Source of the DNA: Eublepharis macularius
Taxonomy: Eukaryota > Chordata > Lepidosauria > Squamata > Eublepharidae
Assembly (NCBI RefSeq): GCF_028583425.1
Contig: NC_072805.1
Span: 11,666,001 to 11,730,000 of the forward strand
DNA length: 64,000 bases
Direction of reading: 5' to 3'
Within the stretch, counting starts at the first letter, position 1; each line of letters begins with the position of its first letter. Of this stretch, positions 11,914 to 24,499 are shown one piece after another. The notes under the pieces are model-generated. The model searched no databases. It saw only the letters and a list, made by a program, of their open reading frames with translations, and was not told where the DNA came from. A program made the translations under genes and the position numbers.

Positions 11914-12855
11914 TTCTCCTATGAAGGGCAGACTGGAAAGACAAAAGGGCTCAGGAAAGGGTTCCCTCTTCTCACTCCCCCCTCCACGGGACTGGTTGGT
12001 GGTCACGGCCACTTGAGACACTCACCGGGGCTGAGAAACATGGCTTGGCTCTGCAGTGAGGCTGAAGAGAAGCAGCCCCCCAGCCATTAGCCAACCGGGG
12101 CTGTTCCTGGTTGCCGTAATGGCCAAGCCACCTCTGTCTAATATTAATAATCTTCTCTTTTCTATATGTTCCTTTTAAAATGAAATGGGGATTAGCAATG
12201 ATAGGCTACTATCTCATCAGTGAATGCACAGCGATGGCGCTTCTTATATGATCAGTGTTCTGGTAAAAGTTCTTTAAATGTAAGCCTCTGGGGCTTTAAA
12301 CCCGACAGCTTCTTTCAAAGATTTCTGGCTTTTTCTGGAAATGGCTCGTTCTCAATCACATCATTTGCTTTAGCACAGAGTCACGGGTTAGTTCTAAGTG
12401 TCATAAAGAGCTAAATGTGCAACATCACTGACATTCCATCCAGATAGCATTAATAACCAGCTGATGTTCACATGAAAGCTAGCTCTAATTCCTGAGAGAT
12501 GGGCAAGGAAGTCACTCTGCTGGCTTTTGTTGTTTTTGTTGTTGTTTTAAATGCATGATCCTTTGAAGGCATGACGCCCGCTTCAGCAGTCTCCTGGCAA
12601 GTGGACCTAGAATGCTGAGCATTGTTAACGGAGGAAGCAGAACTGTCCAGGCCCCGGGGACTTACTGACAAAAACATGAAAGAGAAAGACAGCGGACATT
12701 CTGGAATTTATTTGCTTGTATTCTTTCATGCTCACTCTCTTTTTATAATAAAAGGCTTTTATGTCCATCATAACCAAAACAAGAACAATATTACAGAGTT
12801 TTTAAAGAAACAATGAATGATATTCCTGAGAATATCCTATAAAAACCTGTCTTAA
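11914..12855. other. Non-coding stretch, no gene recognised
   Basis: No exon is supported. A GGGATTAG motif near 12,187 resembles a CRX/OTX core, which is weak evidence on its own. Confidence 0.35.
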
Positions 12856-12858
12856 AAG

Positions 12859-13050
12859 GGCCGTTTTCACATGCCCCTGTAACTCTCTGGAAAATCGTGC
12901 AAAACTCATGGCATGAAGCTTCTTCCTAGTGCGATGACATCAGAAATCGTGCCACTGAACGGGATCATGATGGGAAATCACACTTTAGAGACGCTTCATG
13001 CTGTGAGTTTTGTGCAATTTTCTGGAGGTTACAGGCGTGTGAGAATGTCC
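12859..13050. mobile_element. GGCC-end palindromic MITE, copy 2
   Basis: Ends are GGCCGTTTTCACATGCC and GTGTGAGAATGTCC, flanked by AAG on both sides. The interior is a diverged palindrome (GTGCAAAACTCATGGCATGA against its complement). Confidence 0.72.
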
Positions 13051-13176
13051 AAGGTCTTTAAACACAGGCCCAAACTAGGCTATACCATTACTACCTCTAA
13101 GGCAAGTTCCACCTTCAGGTAGGTCCCCCTTATTCAAAAGCACCTTTAAGACTAACCAACTTATTTGTAGCATAAG

Positions 13177-13437
13177 CAGGGCTTTTTTTCAGGGGAAATG
13201 CGGGGGAACGGAGTTCCGGAACCTCTTGAAAATGGTCACATGGCTGGTGGCCCCGCCCCCTGATCTCCAGACAGAGGGGAGTTGAGATTGCCCTTCGTGC
13301 CGCTTCAGCGGTGTGGAGGGCAATCTCAACTCCCCTCTGTCTGGAGATCAGGGGGCGGGGCCACCAGCCATGTGACCATTTTCTCTGAGGGCAACCCACT
13401 GAGTTCCACCACCTCTTTTCCCAGAAAAAAAGCCCTG
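13177..13437. mobile_element. hAT-like fold-back MITE, copy 3
   Basis: CAGGGCTTTTTTTCAGG to AAAAAAAGCCCTG with a perfect 8-bp duplication AGCATAAG (13,169-13,176 and 13,438-13,445). The hinge reads GCCGCTTCAGCGGTG. Confidence 0.95.
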
Positions 13438-13445
13438 AGCATAAG

Positions 13446-14384
13446 CTTTCGAGAACCACAGCTCTCTTCATCCGATGCATGCTGCAAATCCAGACGGTTG
13501 CATTATCCTGTACTGTTAGGAAGGAACCACTGACTCAGCCTTCTGAGTAGCCATGAACGGGCTGACAAACAGACCAACAATCCACTAAAAAATAGCGAGC
13601 TGGACATGAACCAAACTGGAGGGTGTTCGAGCACCCCTTCTCCCAGCCCTTCTGAAGGTAAAGTGTGTGTCTGCCCCTGAGCTGTGGGCCCTTCCCATAA
13701 GCACAGAAGCAGAATGTGGAATCTGGGAGGGTTACGGAGTCAGCTTTAATCAGATGCTCCAGTAATGCCTTCAAGGGTTAAGATAATTAAGTTTTTGCTA
13801 GTCCTGCTAAATCATCTGCCAGTTCAGCTCGTGTCCTGCTCACCAATCAAAAGCAGGGAGCCAATTGTTTGGAGTTCAGTTGCATCCAAACAAATCCGTA
13901 AGTGTCTGATCAGGGAGAATTACACGGCTTCCTCATAACTGCCACCCCACCCATCCACCCATCGTTTGCCATCACCACCTCTAATTCTTAGGACACCATT
14001 TGGGAAGCCCTGCTGGATTTATTTAGCTTGTCATGTTGTCTTTAAAAACACCCAGCAGAGAGCTGTGATAGGTGGGAAGATTGGCAAAGGATGGTGGCTG
14101 GGGGAGGCATCAGGAGGTATCACAGACATACAAATTGCAAAAGGTAAAATAAGAAAGGTGGGCTATAGATAAGCTAGATAAATAAAGCACAGCTTTTAAG
14201 CGCCTTCAGGTGGCGAGGATCTAAATTTAATCCTGAGTGATCCAGCTTCCCTGAGAAGGTTCTCTTTGAGTAAGGACCACCCATTCCACTGTGATTTGGG
14301 GGGAATTACTAACACTTTCTTGGTTGTTGTATTGTAACCTCTTGTAATTGTTGTGATTAATATGAAAACCAACGTGTGATGGCA
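13446..14384. other. Non-coding stretch, no gene recognised
   Basis: No exon, repeat family or regulatory block could be supported here. Confidence 0.4.
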
Positions 14385-14640
14385 AGGTGCCATCAAGATG
14401 TAACCAACTTACGGAAACCTCTTAAGGGGTTGCTGTAAGTTGGTTATGGGTTTTCAAGTCAAGAGACAAATAGAGGTGGTTTGCCATTGCCTGCCTCACG
14501 TAGCAACCTTGGACTTCCTTGGTGTCTCCCATCCAATTACTAACCAGGGCTGAGCTTGCTTAGCTTCCGAGATTTGACAAGATTGGGCCAGCCTGGGCCA
14601 TCTGGGTGAGAGCAGAAACTATCCTGCTGCTAGAGTATTG
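14385..14640 (-). mobile_element. 5S-rRNA-derived SINE
   Basis: Read on the minus strand, the 5S-like box GGTTAGTAATTGGATGGGAG is followed by AGGCAGGCAATGGCAAACCA and a Bov-B-like tail. This is the layout of the 5S-Sauria type SINE of squamates, whose tail lets it use Bov-B machinery. Confidence 0.82.
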
Positions 14641-15304
14641 GATCGTACTGGCCTTTGTATTTTGCACCTCACTTTAAGTAAGTTTACAATGTTTTGTTGT
14701 AAACTGTTTTGAGGGTCTTGTGGCTGAAAAGCGACGGGTTGGTTGGACACCCAAAAATGGGATCATGGGTCCTCCCCGGGCAAAAGCCACATGGGATCAG
14801 GGCGGTAGTAAGGAGGGAAATTGGGGGAGGTGGAGTGAAAAACTTGGCTGGATCCCACCCATTATAGAAATAAATATGTATAAATTAAATGTACAGCTGT
14901 ACACTCAACCCCGGTGAGAAAAAACACAGGGCAATTCTAAGAACTCTTTCCTGGAGAGTAAGCCCCATTGAGAAAATTTCAGTAGGATTCTGAGGAGACA
15001 TGATTAGGATTGTGCTGCTAGCATCCAGTATTCGAGTAAGCTACTACTCGCCCACTTAACTAGTACTATGTGGACAGAGTGTGGGAGTTCAGCCTGGATC
15101 TTGGGTCAGTTGTTTACCTCTCCACCTACCCCATTAAACGTAGTGTTTTAAGAATAAAATAGGATAGCCCAATACACTCTGCCAATCTGAACTTCGTGGA
15201 AATTTAGTTAGAAACAGTGGAACTTGGGTTCCACAGCCTAGTACCCACTGGATTTTGTGTGAACTCCATTTCATTCTGAGGGAGTTCAAAGTCTAGGCCA
15301 CACT

Positions 15305-15563
15305 CAGGGTTTTTTTTCTGGGGAAAGCAGTGGTGGAACTCAGTGGGTTGCCCTAGGAGAAAATGGTCGCATGGCTGGTGGCCCCGCCCCCTGATCTCCA
15401 GACAGAGGGGTGTTGAGATTGCCCTCCGCGCCGCTGAGCGGCGCGGAGGGCAACCTCAACTCCCCTCTGTCTGGAGATCAGGGGGCAGGGCCACCAGCCA
15501 TGCGACCATTTTCAAGAGGTTCCAGAACTCCGTTCCACCGCATTCCAGCTGAAAAAATCCCTG
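15305..15563. mobile_element. hAT-like fold-back MITE, copy 4
   Basis: CAGGGTTTTTTTTCTGG to GAAAAAATCCCTG with a perfect 8-bp duplication GCCACACT. The arms meet at CCGCTGAGCGGCGCGGAGGG. Confidence 0.95.
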
Positions 15564-15571
15564 GCCACACT

Positions 15572-17045
15572 CATTCTTCCTCTGGAATGTAGCTGCCAAC
15601 AAGGCATTACGCCAATGATCCAGCGCTTGGCATTTATCACTCTGCCCTCCTAAGCAGAGTTACAGCATTCTAAACCCATTGTCCTCAAAGGGTTTAGAAC
15701 AATGTAACTCCACTTAGGAATGCCTCGTCTGTGTCCTTGAGATAGTTCTGAAAAGTATCTGAAAATAGCTGTATCCCACTGTGCTCACTTAATATGAGGA
15801 AAGATTGAAGTTGTTTCCTAAGTTTTACCTCAGGACGTTTACTATGCCTCCAAGTCCAATAACTCCAAGTCCTCCCTAATCCCCTAATATCAGTTAAGCT
15901 GCCTGATACCATCCCAGATGTTTGGAACAAACTAGAAATTTAACAAAGCAAAATTCCGCAGGGTTGGACAGTTATTGCAGATTAGGGGAACAGGAGAAAG
16001 AAAAGTGTGATTTGTTGCACAGTTTGGTTCTGAAGAAGGATGAGAGTCCGGTCTTTGAGAAATAGTTTGGGATCATGCATCATAGCAAGCTAGTCAGCAC
16101 TTGGATGGGGACATTCATCAACATTGCAAGCTGATTGGCACAATTAATGCACAATTATAGTACGATGCACACACTTGTGCAAAACAGTCATTTGAAAATC
16201 TGTCCATTGCAAAAATTACATAGATTTTGCAGATAAGTGTCCTGAAGTTGTGTCATTTTTCAGTGAAATGGAAATATTTTCAGAGGTACAAATTGTTTCA
16301 TTCATCCCTATCTGGTGATAGGAATCTGGCTGAGTGCAGCTCTGCTTATTCCCTGTACTTGAATCAAGGCCATCGCAACAGTCTACATACTAAATGAGAC
16401 TTGACCTAAAGAAGAGGGACACCAATGTTTTAAAAGGTTAATGTCCTAGAATGGCACCATTACTTATTTGCATAGCTACAGATTCCTTGGTATTTCCACA
16501 GGTTCTCTCTCTGTCGCTATCTGCCCACGTCCCAGACTTTATATCATCACTGCAATGTGCTTCAGGAAATGATTGGTAGGAATAGCCTTGTGTTTGTGGG
16601 AAAAGGTCTTCAAATGCAGGCATCTTAAAATCAGTGTTGGACAGCTTTTAGCAATCAACAGTGCATATTTTGGACAGCATTCAAACAATGTCACTTCTGG
16701 CAACAGTGTGCCCCCTGCTGGAAACAGCTTTTCATAGCCCAAGAGAAGAACCACTATAAACTTCACTTGGCTTTCTCAAAGGCCCAGATGTTAGACTCCA
16801 GAGGGGTGCAGCATCACCGTGCAGCCCAAATTCAAGGTTATCTGAGGCCTTGTGAATAACACACGTGTTCAGATACGAAAAATGCGACAGCAATTATTGC
16901 CTACCCCTTCCATTGACAACAACAATAACTCTTCTCATCTAAAACCTCGCCATATTTAACCAGAACGTTATGTTTTCCTTTACATACTAAGAGAACCAGG
17001 AGAAGCAGAAACAGGCTCAAGAATAAAGCTGCTCATTCTCTAAGA
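15572..17045. other. Non-coding stretch, no gene recognised
   Basis: A local imperfect inverted repeat (CATTCTAAACCCATTGTCC against GGGTTTAGAACAATG) occurs at about 15,667-15,705. No coding exon is seen. Confidence 0.4.
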
Positions 17046-17290
17046 CAGCCAGCGTGGTGCAAGTGGTTAAAGTGTTGATCCTTAGGACCTGGGAGGAGTC
17101 TCCAGTCCCATCCTCCCATGGAAGCTTGGGACAGCGACTCCCTCAGCCTGACGTACCTCACAAGGTTGTCATGAGGGGAAAAAATAGAGGCAGGGAGGGC
17201 CACATACACCTGTCTGAGTCCCTTGGATGAAGGGTTGGATATAAATGTGATAAAAAGGTAACATATTAGCCAGACGCTATTCAAGTAAGG
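17046..17290 (+). mobile_element. tRNA-derived SINE
   Basis: The head GCGTGGTGCAAGTGGTTAAA, the core ACCTCACAAGGTTGTCATGA and the tail GGGTTGGATATAAATGTGAT match the SINE type at 4,598, though divergent. Confidence 0.7.
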
Positions 17291-17309
17291 AAAGAAACTT
17301 GATTAAAAA

Positions 17310-17566
17310 TAAACAACAACTACATTCGATTTATATACCACCCTTCAGGACAACTTAACATCCACTCAGAGAGGTTTTCAAAGTGTGTTATTATTATCCT
17401 CATGACAATCACCCTGTGAGGTGGGTGGGGCTGAGAGAGCTCTGAGAGAGCTGTGACTGACCCAAGGTCACCCAGCTGGCTTCAAATGGAGGAGGGGGGC
17501 ATCAAACCCAGTTCTCCAGATTAGAGTCCTGCCGCTCTTAACCACTACACCAAACTGGCTCTTTTA
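17310..17566 (-). mobile_element. tRNA-derived SINE
   Basis: On the minus strand: GCCAGTTTGGTGTAGTGGTT, then GGAGAACTGGGTTTGATGCC, CCCACCTCACAGGGTGATTG and GTGGTATATAAATCGAATG. It is nearly full length and is oriented tail-to-tail with the preceding SINE. Confidence 0.85.
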
Positions 17567-17922
17567 GTTTGTTGCTGGGGGGCGGGGTTGTAACCTGCAC
17601 AGGTTGTAAATATTGGGGTTAGAAGGGTTTGTTGTTCTCCTGTCCCACGTCCCATTGTGTTCTTGTGAGTGGGTCCATCAAATGCTTCCAGAGTCATCGG
17701 CAATGGCAGATAGAACAGTTCCTGGAGGGCGGCTGCCCTAACGGGATGCCAGTCATTAAGGGTCAGCACAAGTGTAACTGTTCAGTGAAGTAAGAATTAA
17801 GGTTTGATGAACTGATGAGAAGCTGTATGAATGTATAACTATTTATTTGTAGTAATTTAGTGTTAGTAATGCATGTAATGTACTTGTTATTGTGCATTTT
17901 AAAATTTTTGCATAAATAAAAC

Positions 17923-18183
17923 CAGGGCTTTTTTTCAGCTGGAACGCGGTGGAACGGAGTTCCGGAACCTCTTGAAAATGGTCACATGGCTGGTGGCCCC
18001 GCCCCCTGATCTCCAGACAGAGGGGAGTTGAGATTGCCCTCCGCACCATTGGAGCGGCACGGAGGGCAATCTCAACTCCCCTCTGTCTGGAGATCAGGGG
18101 GCGGGGCCACCGGCCATGTGACCATTTTCTCTGAGGGCAACCCACTGAGTTCCACCCCCTCTTTCCCCAGAAAAAAAGCCCTG
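17923..18183. mobile_element. hAT-like fold-back MITE, copy 5
   Basis: CAGGGCTTTTTTTCAGC to AAAAAAAGCCCTG with a perfect 8-bp duplication AATAAAAC. The hinge CGCACCATTGGAGCGGCACG differs from other copies while the arms are conserved. Confidence 0.95.
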
Positions 18184-18605
18184 AATAAAACAATGGGCGA
18201 ATCGATGCCGTTGTTGGCGTTGCTGAGCCACAGAAGCCGCTCGCCTTGGGCTTGCTCCAAGGCCATGTTAACTTCGCCACCTGCTCCTGGTCATCAGCCC
18301 CTCCTGGGTGGATCCCTCCCCATCCACAGCACTGACCGGAAAAAAGAGAAGGCCCCTGGAAGACTTCACGCCTGCTTTGATTGCTGACCATCTTCACAAA
18401 CAGTTCTTAGTAGTTTTGAATTGTTCTGACCTTTTGAATTGGCCTGGCTCTCATTTTAATGGCATGTACAGGAAGATGAATTGCCCGTCTTTTTTCATAC
18501 CCTTACATTTTAGCATCTCCTCCTCAGGGGCTGAGGCTCTCCATGGATGGTGCTCAGCAGCACCAGACCCACCTGGGTGTCTCCTTCAAATGTGCCTACC
18601 ACTAT

Positions 18606-18800
18606 CTAGTGAGCAGGGAAGGGCTGTTGTTCAGTGGCAGAGCCTCTGCTTTGTGTGCAGAAGGTGCCAGGTTCAGTCCCCGGCATCTCCAGTTAAAAAG
18701 GGCCAGGCAGTAGGTGATGTGAAAGACCTGCCAGTCTGTGAAGACTCTGATGGAGCAATGGGCTGACTCCAGATAAGGCAGTTCCGTGCATTCATGAGTA
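18606..18800 (+). mobile_element. tRNA-derived SINE (TTGTTCAGTGGCAGAG type)
   Basis: GTTGTTCAGTGGCAGAGCCT, GCCAGGTTCAGTCCCCGGCA and AGGCAGTAGGTGATGTGAAA followed by ATAAGGCAGTTCCGTG form a common squamate tRNA-headed repeat, distinct from the type at 4,598. Confidence 0.75.
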
Positions 18801-19399
18801 CACTGAGAATCTCTTCTGGATGTGCTCCTGGTGCACCAAGAAGACGGTCTCCAACCAAAAGCTCTCTGCTCGACATTCCAGGAAGAGGGTTCCATCCAAA
18901 CTGGTGAGTGACATCTCGGCAGAAGTCCTGAGCAACATCAATCAGGCCATGTCTGAGGAACTGCAGTCGCTGGAAGAGGCAGCGTGCTCTATAATTTTAG
19001 GTAGGCATGCGATACATACACATGTAAAGCACAGGCTGACAGAGCCACAGGGCTGCTCTTCTTGTTTTCTTTTGAGCATGTTGCAGCCCTTGAATGTGTG
19101 GTTGGAAGCAACTTCCATCTCCAAAACCTCACACTTCCAATTTGGCTTGTACAGAAGCAAAAAACCCCAGCTTTTTCTTTCAAGCAAGATGCTCTTGGCT
19201 ATATATTTCCAGGTATTTTGGTGTCTCTCAGCCTGTCTGTAAAGTGGCCCAAAACTCGGCAGTGACCGGTCAAAACTACCACAGGTATCTATTAATATTC
19301 AACATTTGTATAATGATAATTTTTTATGTGAGATTAACATTATCAGTGCTTTCTTATAAAATAGGGGACATGGGTGAAACCTTCTTGGAACTTAAATGG

Positions 19400-19580
19400 T
19401 AGAAGGTGTGTGGGTCTGTGGTGGAGCACCTACTTTGCATTGAAGAGGTTGCAGGTTCAATTGTTAGCACTTCCAGGCAAAAGATCTCAGAGAACTGGTG
19501 TTGCCACAGGTTTCTTTCTGCCCGAGATCCTGGAGAGCTCTCCAAGCAGAGAAGACCACCCAGTGCAAAATGAACCAAGG
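19400..19580 (+). mobile_element. tRNA-derived SINE, divergent
   Basis: GTCTGTGGTGGAGCACCTAC and GTTGCAGGTTCAATTGTTAG resemble the tRNA head of the 18,606 copy; the 3' part is degraded. Confidence 0.6.
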
Positions 19581-20395
19581 CTTTTACTTGCTCTAAAGAG
19601 GGTGTTTGTGTTTACTGGAGCATGGGGATTTTTCTTGCAATGTGGGTGTACGAAGGCTGGTTTGCATTACCCTGTAAACAGGCTGAGGCATCCTTTCTGT
19701 TTGCATTTCTTCACATTTTTCTTTGGGACAGAAAGGAGATTCTAGCATGGAGCTCCAGCTTCAAAATAAGAGTTGCAGAAACCCCAAACACTGGAAAAAC
19801 ACTGTGCCCGGGTTGGCAGGTTAAGCTGTGGCATTTCTGAACAATCTTGTGACTTGTCATAACTAGGGTGGGTCAAAGAATAGGTATATTTCAGAAGCAG
19901 CGGGAGTTTTGAAACAGATTGGCAAGTGTCCCAGAGGAAAGTTTATGTTCCCTCATGGGAAAAGGAAGCACACACCTGAACTATGGCATCACTTTTAGTG
20001 GTGAGTGACATCACTTTCAAATACACTAAGGCGAGAACATGGAATCATTTGTTTACAAGTGAAAACACACAGAGACCCTTCCAGAGACTCAAGCTCTTCT
20101 CTCTTTTCCTTCATGGTCATGCTTAATGTATTAGGAAATCCCGAAGGAGTCCAAAGTCCCAATAATACCAAGACCTGCTGCCAGCAAGTCAAGTCAAAAA
20201 CACCCCACAAAATATGAGGCTAAAGGCAGCTTCCCTGGAATCCCTTTGTCAGCTCTGCCATGTTCAATAAAGGGACGGAGGAAAAATGGCCAACCTGCAT
20301 GATTCAGTCTGCCCTTGAATGCTGAGCCCCTGACCCCAGAAACAGCAATTCCAAAATCCCATTTGGGCTCTCTGGGAACCAAGATAATCCAAACC

Positions 20396-20812
20396 CCATT
20401 ACTATGAATGGATGTGAAAGTTGGACAGTGAAGAAAGCTGACAGGAAGAAAAACTATTCATTTGAATGTGGTGCTGGAGGAGATTTATGTGGACACTATG
20501 GATGGCCAAAAAGACAAATAAGTGGGTACTAGATCAAATCAAGCCCAAATCCTCCTTATAAGCTAAAATGACAAAACTAAGGCTATGGTACTTTGGTCAC
20601 ATCATGAGAAGACAAGATTCTCTGGACGTCAATAATGCTAGGAAAAGTGGAAGGCTGTAGGAAAAGAGGAAAACGAGATGGCTGGACTCAATAAAAGAAG
20701 CCACGTCCTCCAGTTTGCAGGATCTGAGCAAGTCTGTTAATGATAGGACATTTTGGAGGTCTTTCCTTCATAGGGTCGCCATAGGTCAGAGGTGACTTGA
20801 CAGCACATAACA
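20396..20812 (+). mobile_element. Bov-B (RTE) LINE 3' fragment
   Basis: It carries GACAAATAAGTGGGTACTAG, GTACTTTGGTCACATCATGA, AAAAGAGGAAAACGAGATGG and the 3' end TAGGGTCGCCATAGGTCAGA before GACTTGACAGCACATAA. These are the RT C-terminal and tail blocks of Bov-B. The frame is broken. Confidence 0.85.
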
Positions 20813-20819
20813 CACACAC

Positions 20820-22114
20820 TCCAGTGGCAGCTATACATCTCTTGCCAAAAAACAACAAACAACAGTATATCAACATTTTTATCTTTAGCAATAACACTGC
20901 TAAAATATAGATTTATTTAAAAAAAAACCCTGAAGTTCAGAAAAGTAAATACATTATTTGAGTGGTACAAGATTACCTGTAAGAGAAAAATCTTGAATGA
21001 AATTATGCAGTCGCAGCCATGGATGTATAAATTAACCTATGTCAATTAAACAGTGCCATGCCAAAGAATTCTATTGTGCATAAAATCTAGACAGTTTCTC
21101 CCATCAACCTGCTATTTGCCCAAAAAACTAACCTTATAAAATTTTAGGAAAAAATTTAAATGGCCGAGTTTCTGCCGTTTTTTAAAATTACATTCAGACT
21201 GCTCATTGGTAACTTTTGCTAGCTTTTCTGCCCAGGTGAAAGATAACTTTAAATTATGTCAAAAATTCAGGCTCAGTCTTCTGGCTATGCCTTTCCAGTT
21301 TTGGTGAAGTTTGCCTAACTAATGAGCACTCTGCATTATCCAAAGAGTAACTAGAGAACATAGCTGGAACTGGGGGAAGCTGCTCACCCCAGCCACCAGT
21401 GACTTTTGTAAGAACAGAAAGGCAGAGTTTATGGGGCATTAAGAGAAAAGCTGTAGGAAAGTGGAGATGCCAGAAGTTTGACGGCAAAGGGCAAGATGCA
21501 GAGGACCCACACTTACTTTGCCCACAAAGTGACACGTTTCGCCCCTTGTGCAGAACTGTGCAGAACAATGTTGTGAGAATTAGACGGAGACACTCTTGTC
21601 AGCGTAAAACAATTAAACCAATGTAACTCTGTATTCTGCTAGAGCATTTAAATTAGGAGAGACAAGTTGGGGGGGCCATGAAGAACTGTGGGGGGCAGTG
21701 GGATAAACAAGAAATCTCCCCTATAGCACACTAATATAATATTGCTGGAGGTTGAGGATAGAACAACCAAAATAATGTTTTGTTTTATCGTTTTATTTAA
21801 TATTGTTTTATTTTATTTTATTGTTGCAACTTTCCATAGGCAAATGATCCTTGAGGCAAGTTACAATAATTCAGTAACACTTTAAAATACTCTAGAAATA
21901 TAAATACTGTATCTCTAATTACAGCAATGACCAGCAAAGCATATAGCAGATGACCACAGTCCCGTAGTTAAGAAAAAAAAACCAGCCCGCAGTCTGACAG
22001 ACCTCCTCAGCAGCACCTGTCCATACCTGGGGGTAATCCAAACAATTTATCAACCAAAGAAAATCTCCTTCAGAAGACCAGCAAAAGAGCAACAATAAAG
22101 ATCTATCTGTTACT
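20820..22114. other. Non-coding stretch, no gene recognised
   Basis: It is AT-rich, with an imperfect T-rich (TTTTA)n run near 21,780-21,825. No exon is supported. Confidence 0.4.
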
Positions 22115-22290
22115 AGGAGCTCAAAGTGGCTAACATGGTTCCCCTTTCTCCATTTAATCATCACAACAACCTTGTGAGGTAGGCTAAATTGAAAGAAAAT
22201 GAATCTGGTCACCCACCAAGCTTCATGGTAGAGTGGAGATTTGAACTTGCAGGCCTTCCAGAGTCACTTCAACCACTACACCTCACTGGT
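22115..22290 (-). mobile_element. tRNA-derived SINE
   Basis: On the minus strand: CCAGTGAGGTGTAGTGGTTG, CAAGTTCAAATCTCCACTC and TAGCCTACCTCACAAGGTTG. The 3' tail is shortened. Confidence 0.7.
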
Positions 22291-22424
22291 TCAAGAAGGG
22301 GCAATAAAACTTCCGAAGAGAGGAAATCCCATAGTCAAGATGTTATTATTGTTAGAAGAGCGCTGTCCCTTTCCTCGGGTTTCATAGGGGGACAAACCAA
22401 AGAGTTAGAAAGATAGAGAGGTCA

Positions 22425-22760
22425 GGGCATCTGTTTACTGTTTACTGCTCTGCCTATCCTTTGATATGTATATCGCTATTCTCAGGACTTCCTCCTCGTG
22501 GCATCCTCCTTCTCTCTCTTCTTTTCCAGGCTTTGTTCTATGGCATCTTGACATCCTCCTTCTCCCTTCTCTCTGTCTTGCAACCATGGATGCAGGACTT
22601 GCCCTGCCATCCATGTCCAATCTTAGATTAGATAGGTAGATAGGATCTCTCTCTCCCCCTTTCCTATCAGAGTATAGAGTTCCCATAATAAAGATCTCTT
22701 ATTTCCTTTCTAAATATAAACAAGTGTATGCTTTGTTATTTTCTCCCTTGCACACACACC
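22425..22760 (+). repeat. Possible solo LTR (weak)
   Basis: A pyrimidine-rich segment with the poly(A)-like CCATAATAAAGATCTC followed by CTTTGTTATTTTCTCCC resembles the R-U5 part of retroviral LTRs. No clear TG/CA ends or target duplication were found. Described only as a candidate. Confidence 0.3.
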
Positions 22761-23078
22761 AGCCAGCAGAACCATCTCACACCACCTATAATTACACTTT
22801 CACTGCAAACGATATACTCTGCTAATGGCCCAAACATGGAATCTTTTAATTAGGTTTATGGGGCCAACATACGATTTATTTACCAATTATCAAGTTTGTC
22901 CTTAACTGCTCTTAACAGTGGGCCACCTAGAGAACAAGCATGCACCATTCACCTCAGGCTGAAAGTGATTGGGTCTTTTTAAATTTATAAATTAATATTT
23001 TATCTGGGAAGTAAAGTTCCCCAAGCAAACAAACATCTCTCTGCTTTCTCCATGGCTGCCCAATCCCATGGTTGTGCC

Positions 23079-23338
23079 CATGGCTTTTTTTCTGGGAAAA
23101 GAGGTGGTGGAACTCAGTGGGTTGCCCTCGGAGAAAATGGCCACATGGCTGGTGGCCCCGCCCCCTGATCTCCAGACAGAGGGGAGTTGAGATTGCCCTC
23201 CGCGCCGCTGAGCGGCGCGGAGTGCAATCTAAATTCCCCTCTGTCTGGAGATCAGGGGGTGGGGCCACCGGCCATGTGACCATTTTCAAGAGGTTCTGGA
23301 ACTCCGTTCCTCCACGTTCCAGCTGAAAAAAAGCCCTG
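23079..23338. mobile_element. hAT-like fold-back MITE, copy 6
   Basis: The left end is mutated (CATGGC for CAGGGC), and the right end is AAAAAAAGCCCTG. The 8-bp duplication GTTGTGCC is perfect. Confidence 0.93.
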
Positions 23339-23355
23339 GTTGTGCCATGAAGTCT

Positions 23356-23822
23356 GGTATTGGTGGCTAGAGTTGCCAAGTGAACCCTGGCACTGGTGGG
23401 AGGTTGCAGGCACTTCCCTATGTGTGGGGCTGATGGTTAAAGAATCAGCCCTGATGCAATGCCGTCACTTCTGGGTCATGCCAGAAGTGACATCATCGAC
23501 CTGGGATGTGGGTGCACATATTCCTTTCTCCCAACTTGCCTCCTCCTGCTGGACATCTGGCAACCAGCAGGAAGAGGCCCAAATCTCCAGGAGACTGGCC
23601 GCCATGGGCAAGCACCTGGCAAAGGTAATCAGTGCTGCTAGCCTGCAGGTGTGGCCTAGAGATCTCCTGGAATTAGGACTGATCTCCAGACAACAGAAAT
23701 CAGTTCCACTGGAGGGGAAAGATGGACTCCATGGTATTCGACCCGGCGGAGGCCTCTCATTTCCCAAGGCTCCAGCACCAAATCTCTGGGAATTTCCCAA
23801 CCTAGAGTTGGCAACCCTATGC
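23356..23822 (+). repeat. Composite interspersed repeats
   Basis: GAGTTGCCAAGTGAACCCTG and later GAGATCTCCTGGAATTAGGA, GAAATCAGTTCCACTGGAGG and AATTTCCCAACCTAGAGTTG share the ordered blocks of 10,197-10,425. It ends GGCAACCCTA, complementary to the GTTGCC near the start. Confidence 0.6.
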
Positions 23823-24499
23823 TAATTATATCCCCACTCACTGGATGCATGTGAGAATACAAATACTCAGATAGGATCCTTTGGATGTTAGCACGGCAGA
23901 CTTAGATTCTTCGTGATATTTTTTTACCAGTTCTGTAGGAGGAGGCGGTGCAACTGCCAATTCCCAAAGCAACTTTATGGGCCCCATAACCCTCAGAGTT
24001 CCTTGCAGTTTACCTAGACTTCACCTCAAAAACTCTCAGCTCTCTCTATTCCAAAATTCAAACATGCCAATGGGTTTCTTTTCCCACTCGTACTTTTGCA
24101 GAACGCTGGTCTCAATAACCTCTCCCTGCAAGTATGGGGCAAATAACACCCCTGTGCCATTTGGGCTCAGAAAAAACGGCACGGGGGTGGCGAAGGCAGG
24201 AGCTCCTCCTCCCCTTGCATTGTGGCCCCGATCCTAATCAGATCCCTGAGGAACTTTTACACAGAGCTGCCACCAGGGACTCACGGTAGTAGTACGGCTG
24301 CAAGTCCCCAAGGCGAGCCCATATAAAACAGAACGTGCAGTTTGGACCTTAGTCCTTAAGTTGCCTCCCAATTCCTGCTTACCTTTGCTCCCAGGGAAGG
24401 CCTACTAGCTGATCATCTGCAGGAAATAGCTTGGTGGTGAGAGTGGTGACGGTCAGTTTGCTACCACAGTGAAACCAGCATGAAGGAAAAGGCTGTGGA

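Noticed and set aside
23072..23379. Open frames on both strands over the fold-back elements (similar peptides recur at 9,443, 13,130, 15,343 and 17,843)
   Set aside because: The peptides recur because the hAT-like palindromic MITE recurs. They have no start, domain or conservation beyond DNA repeat identity.
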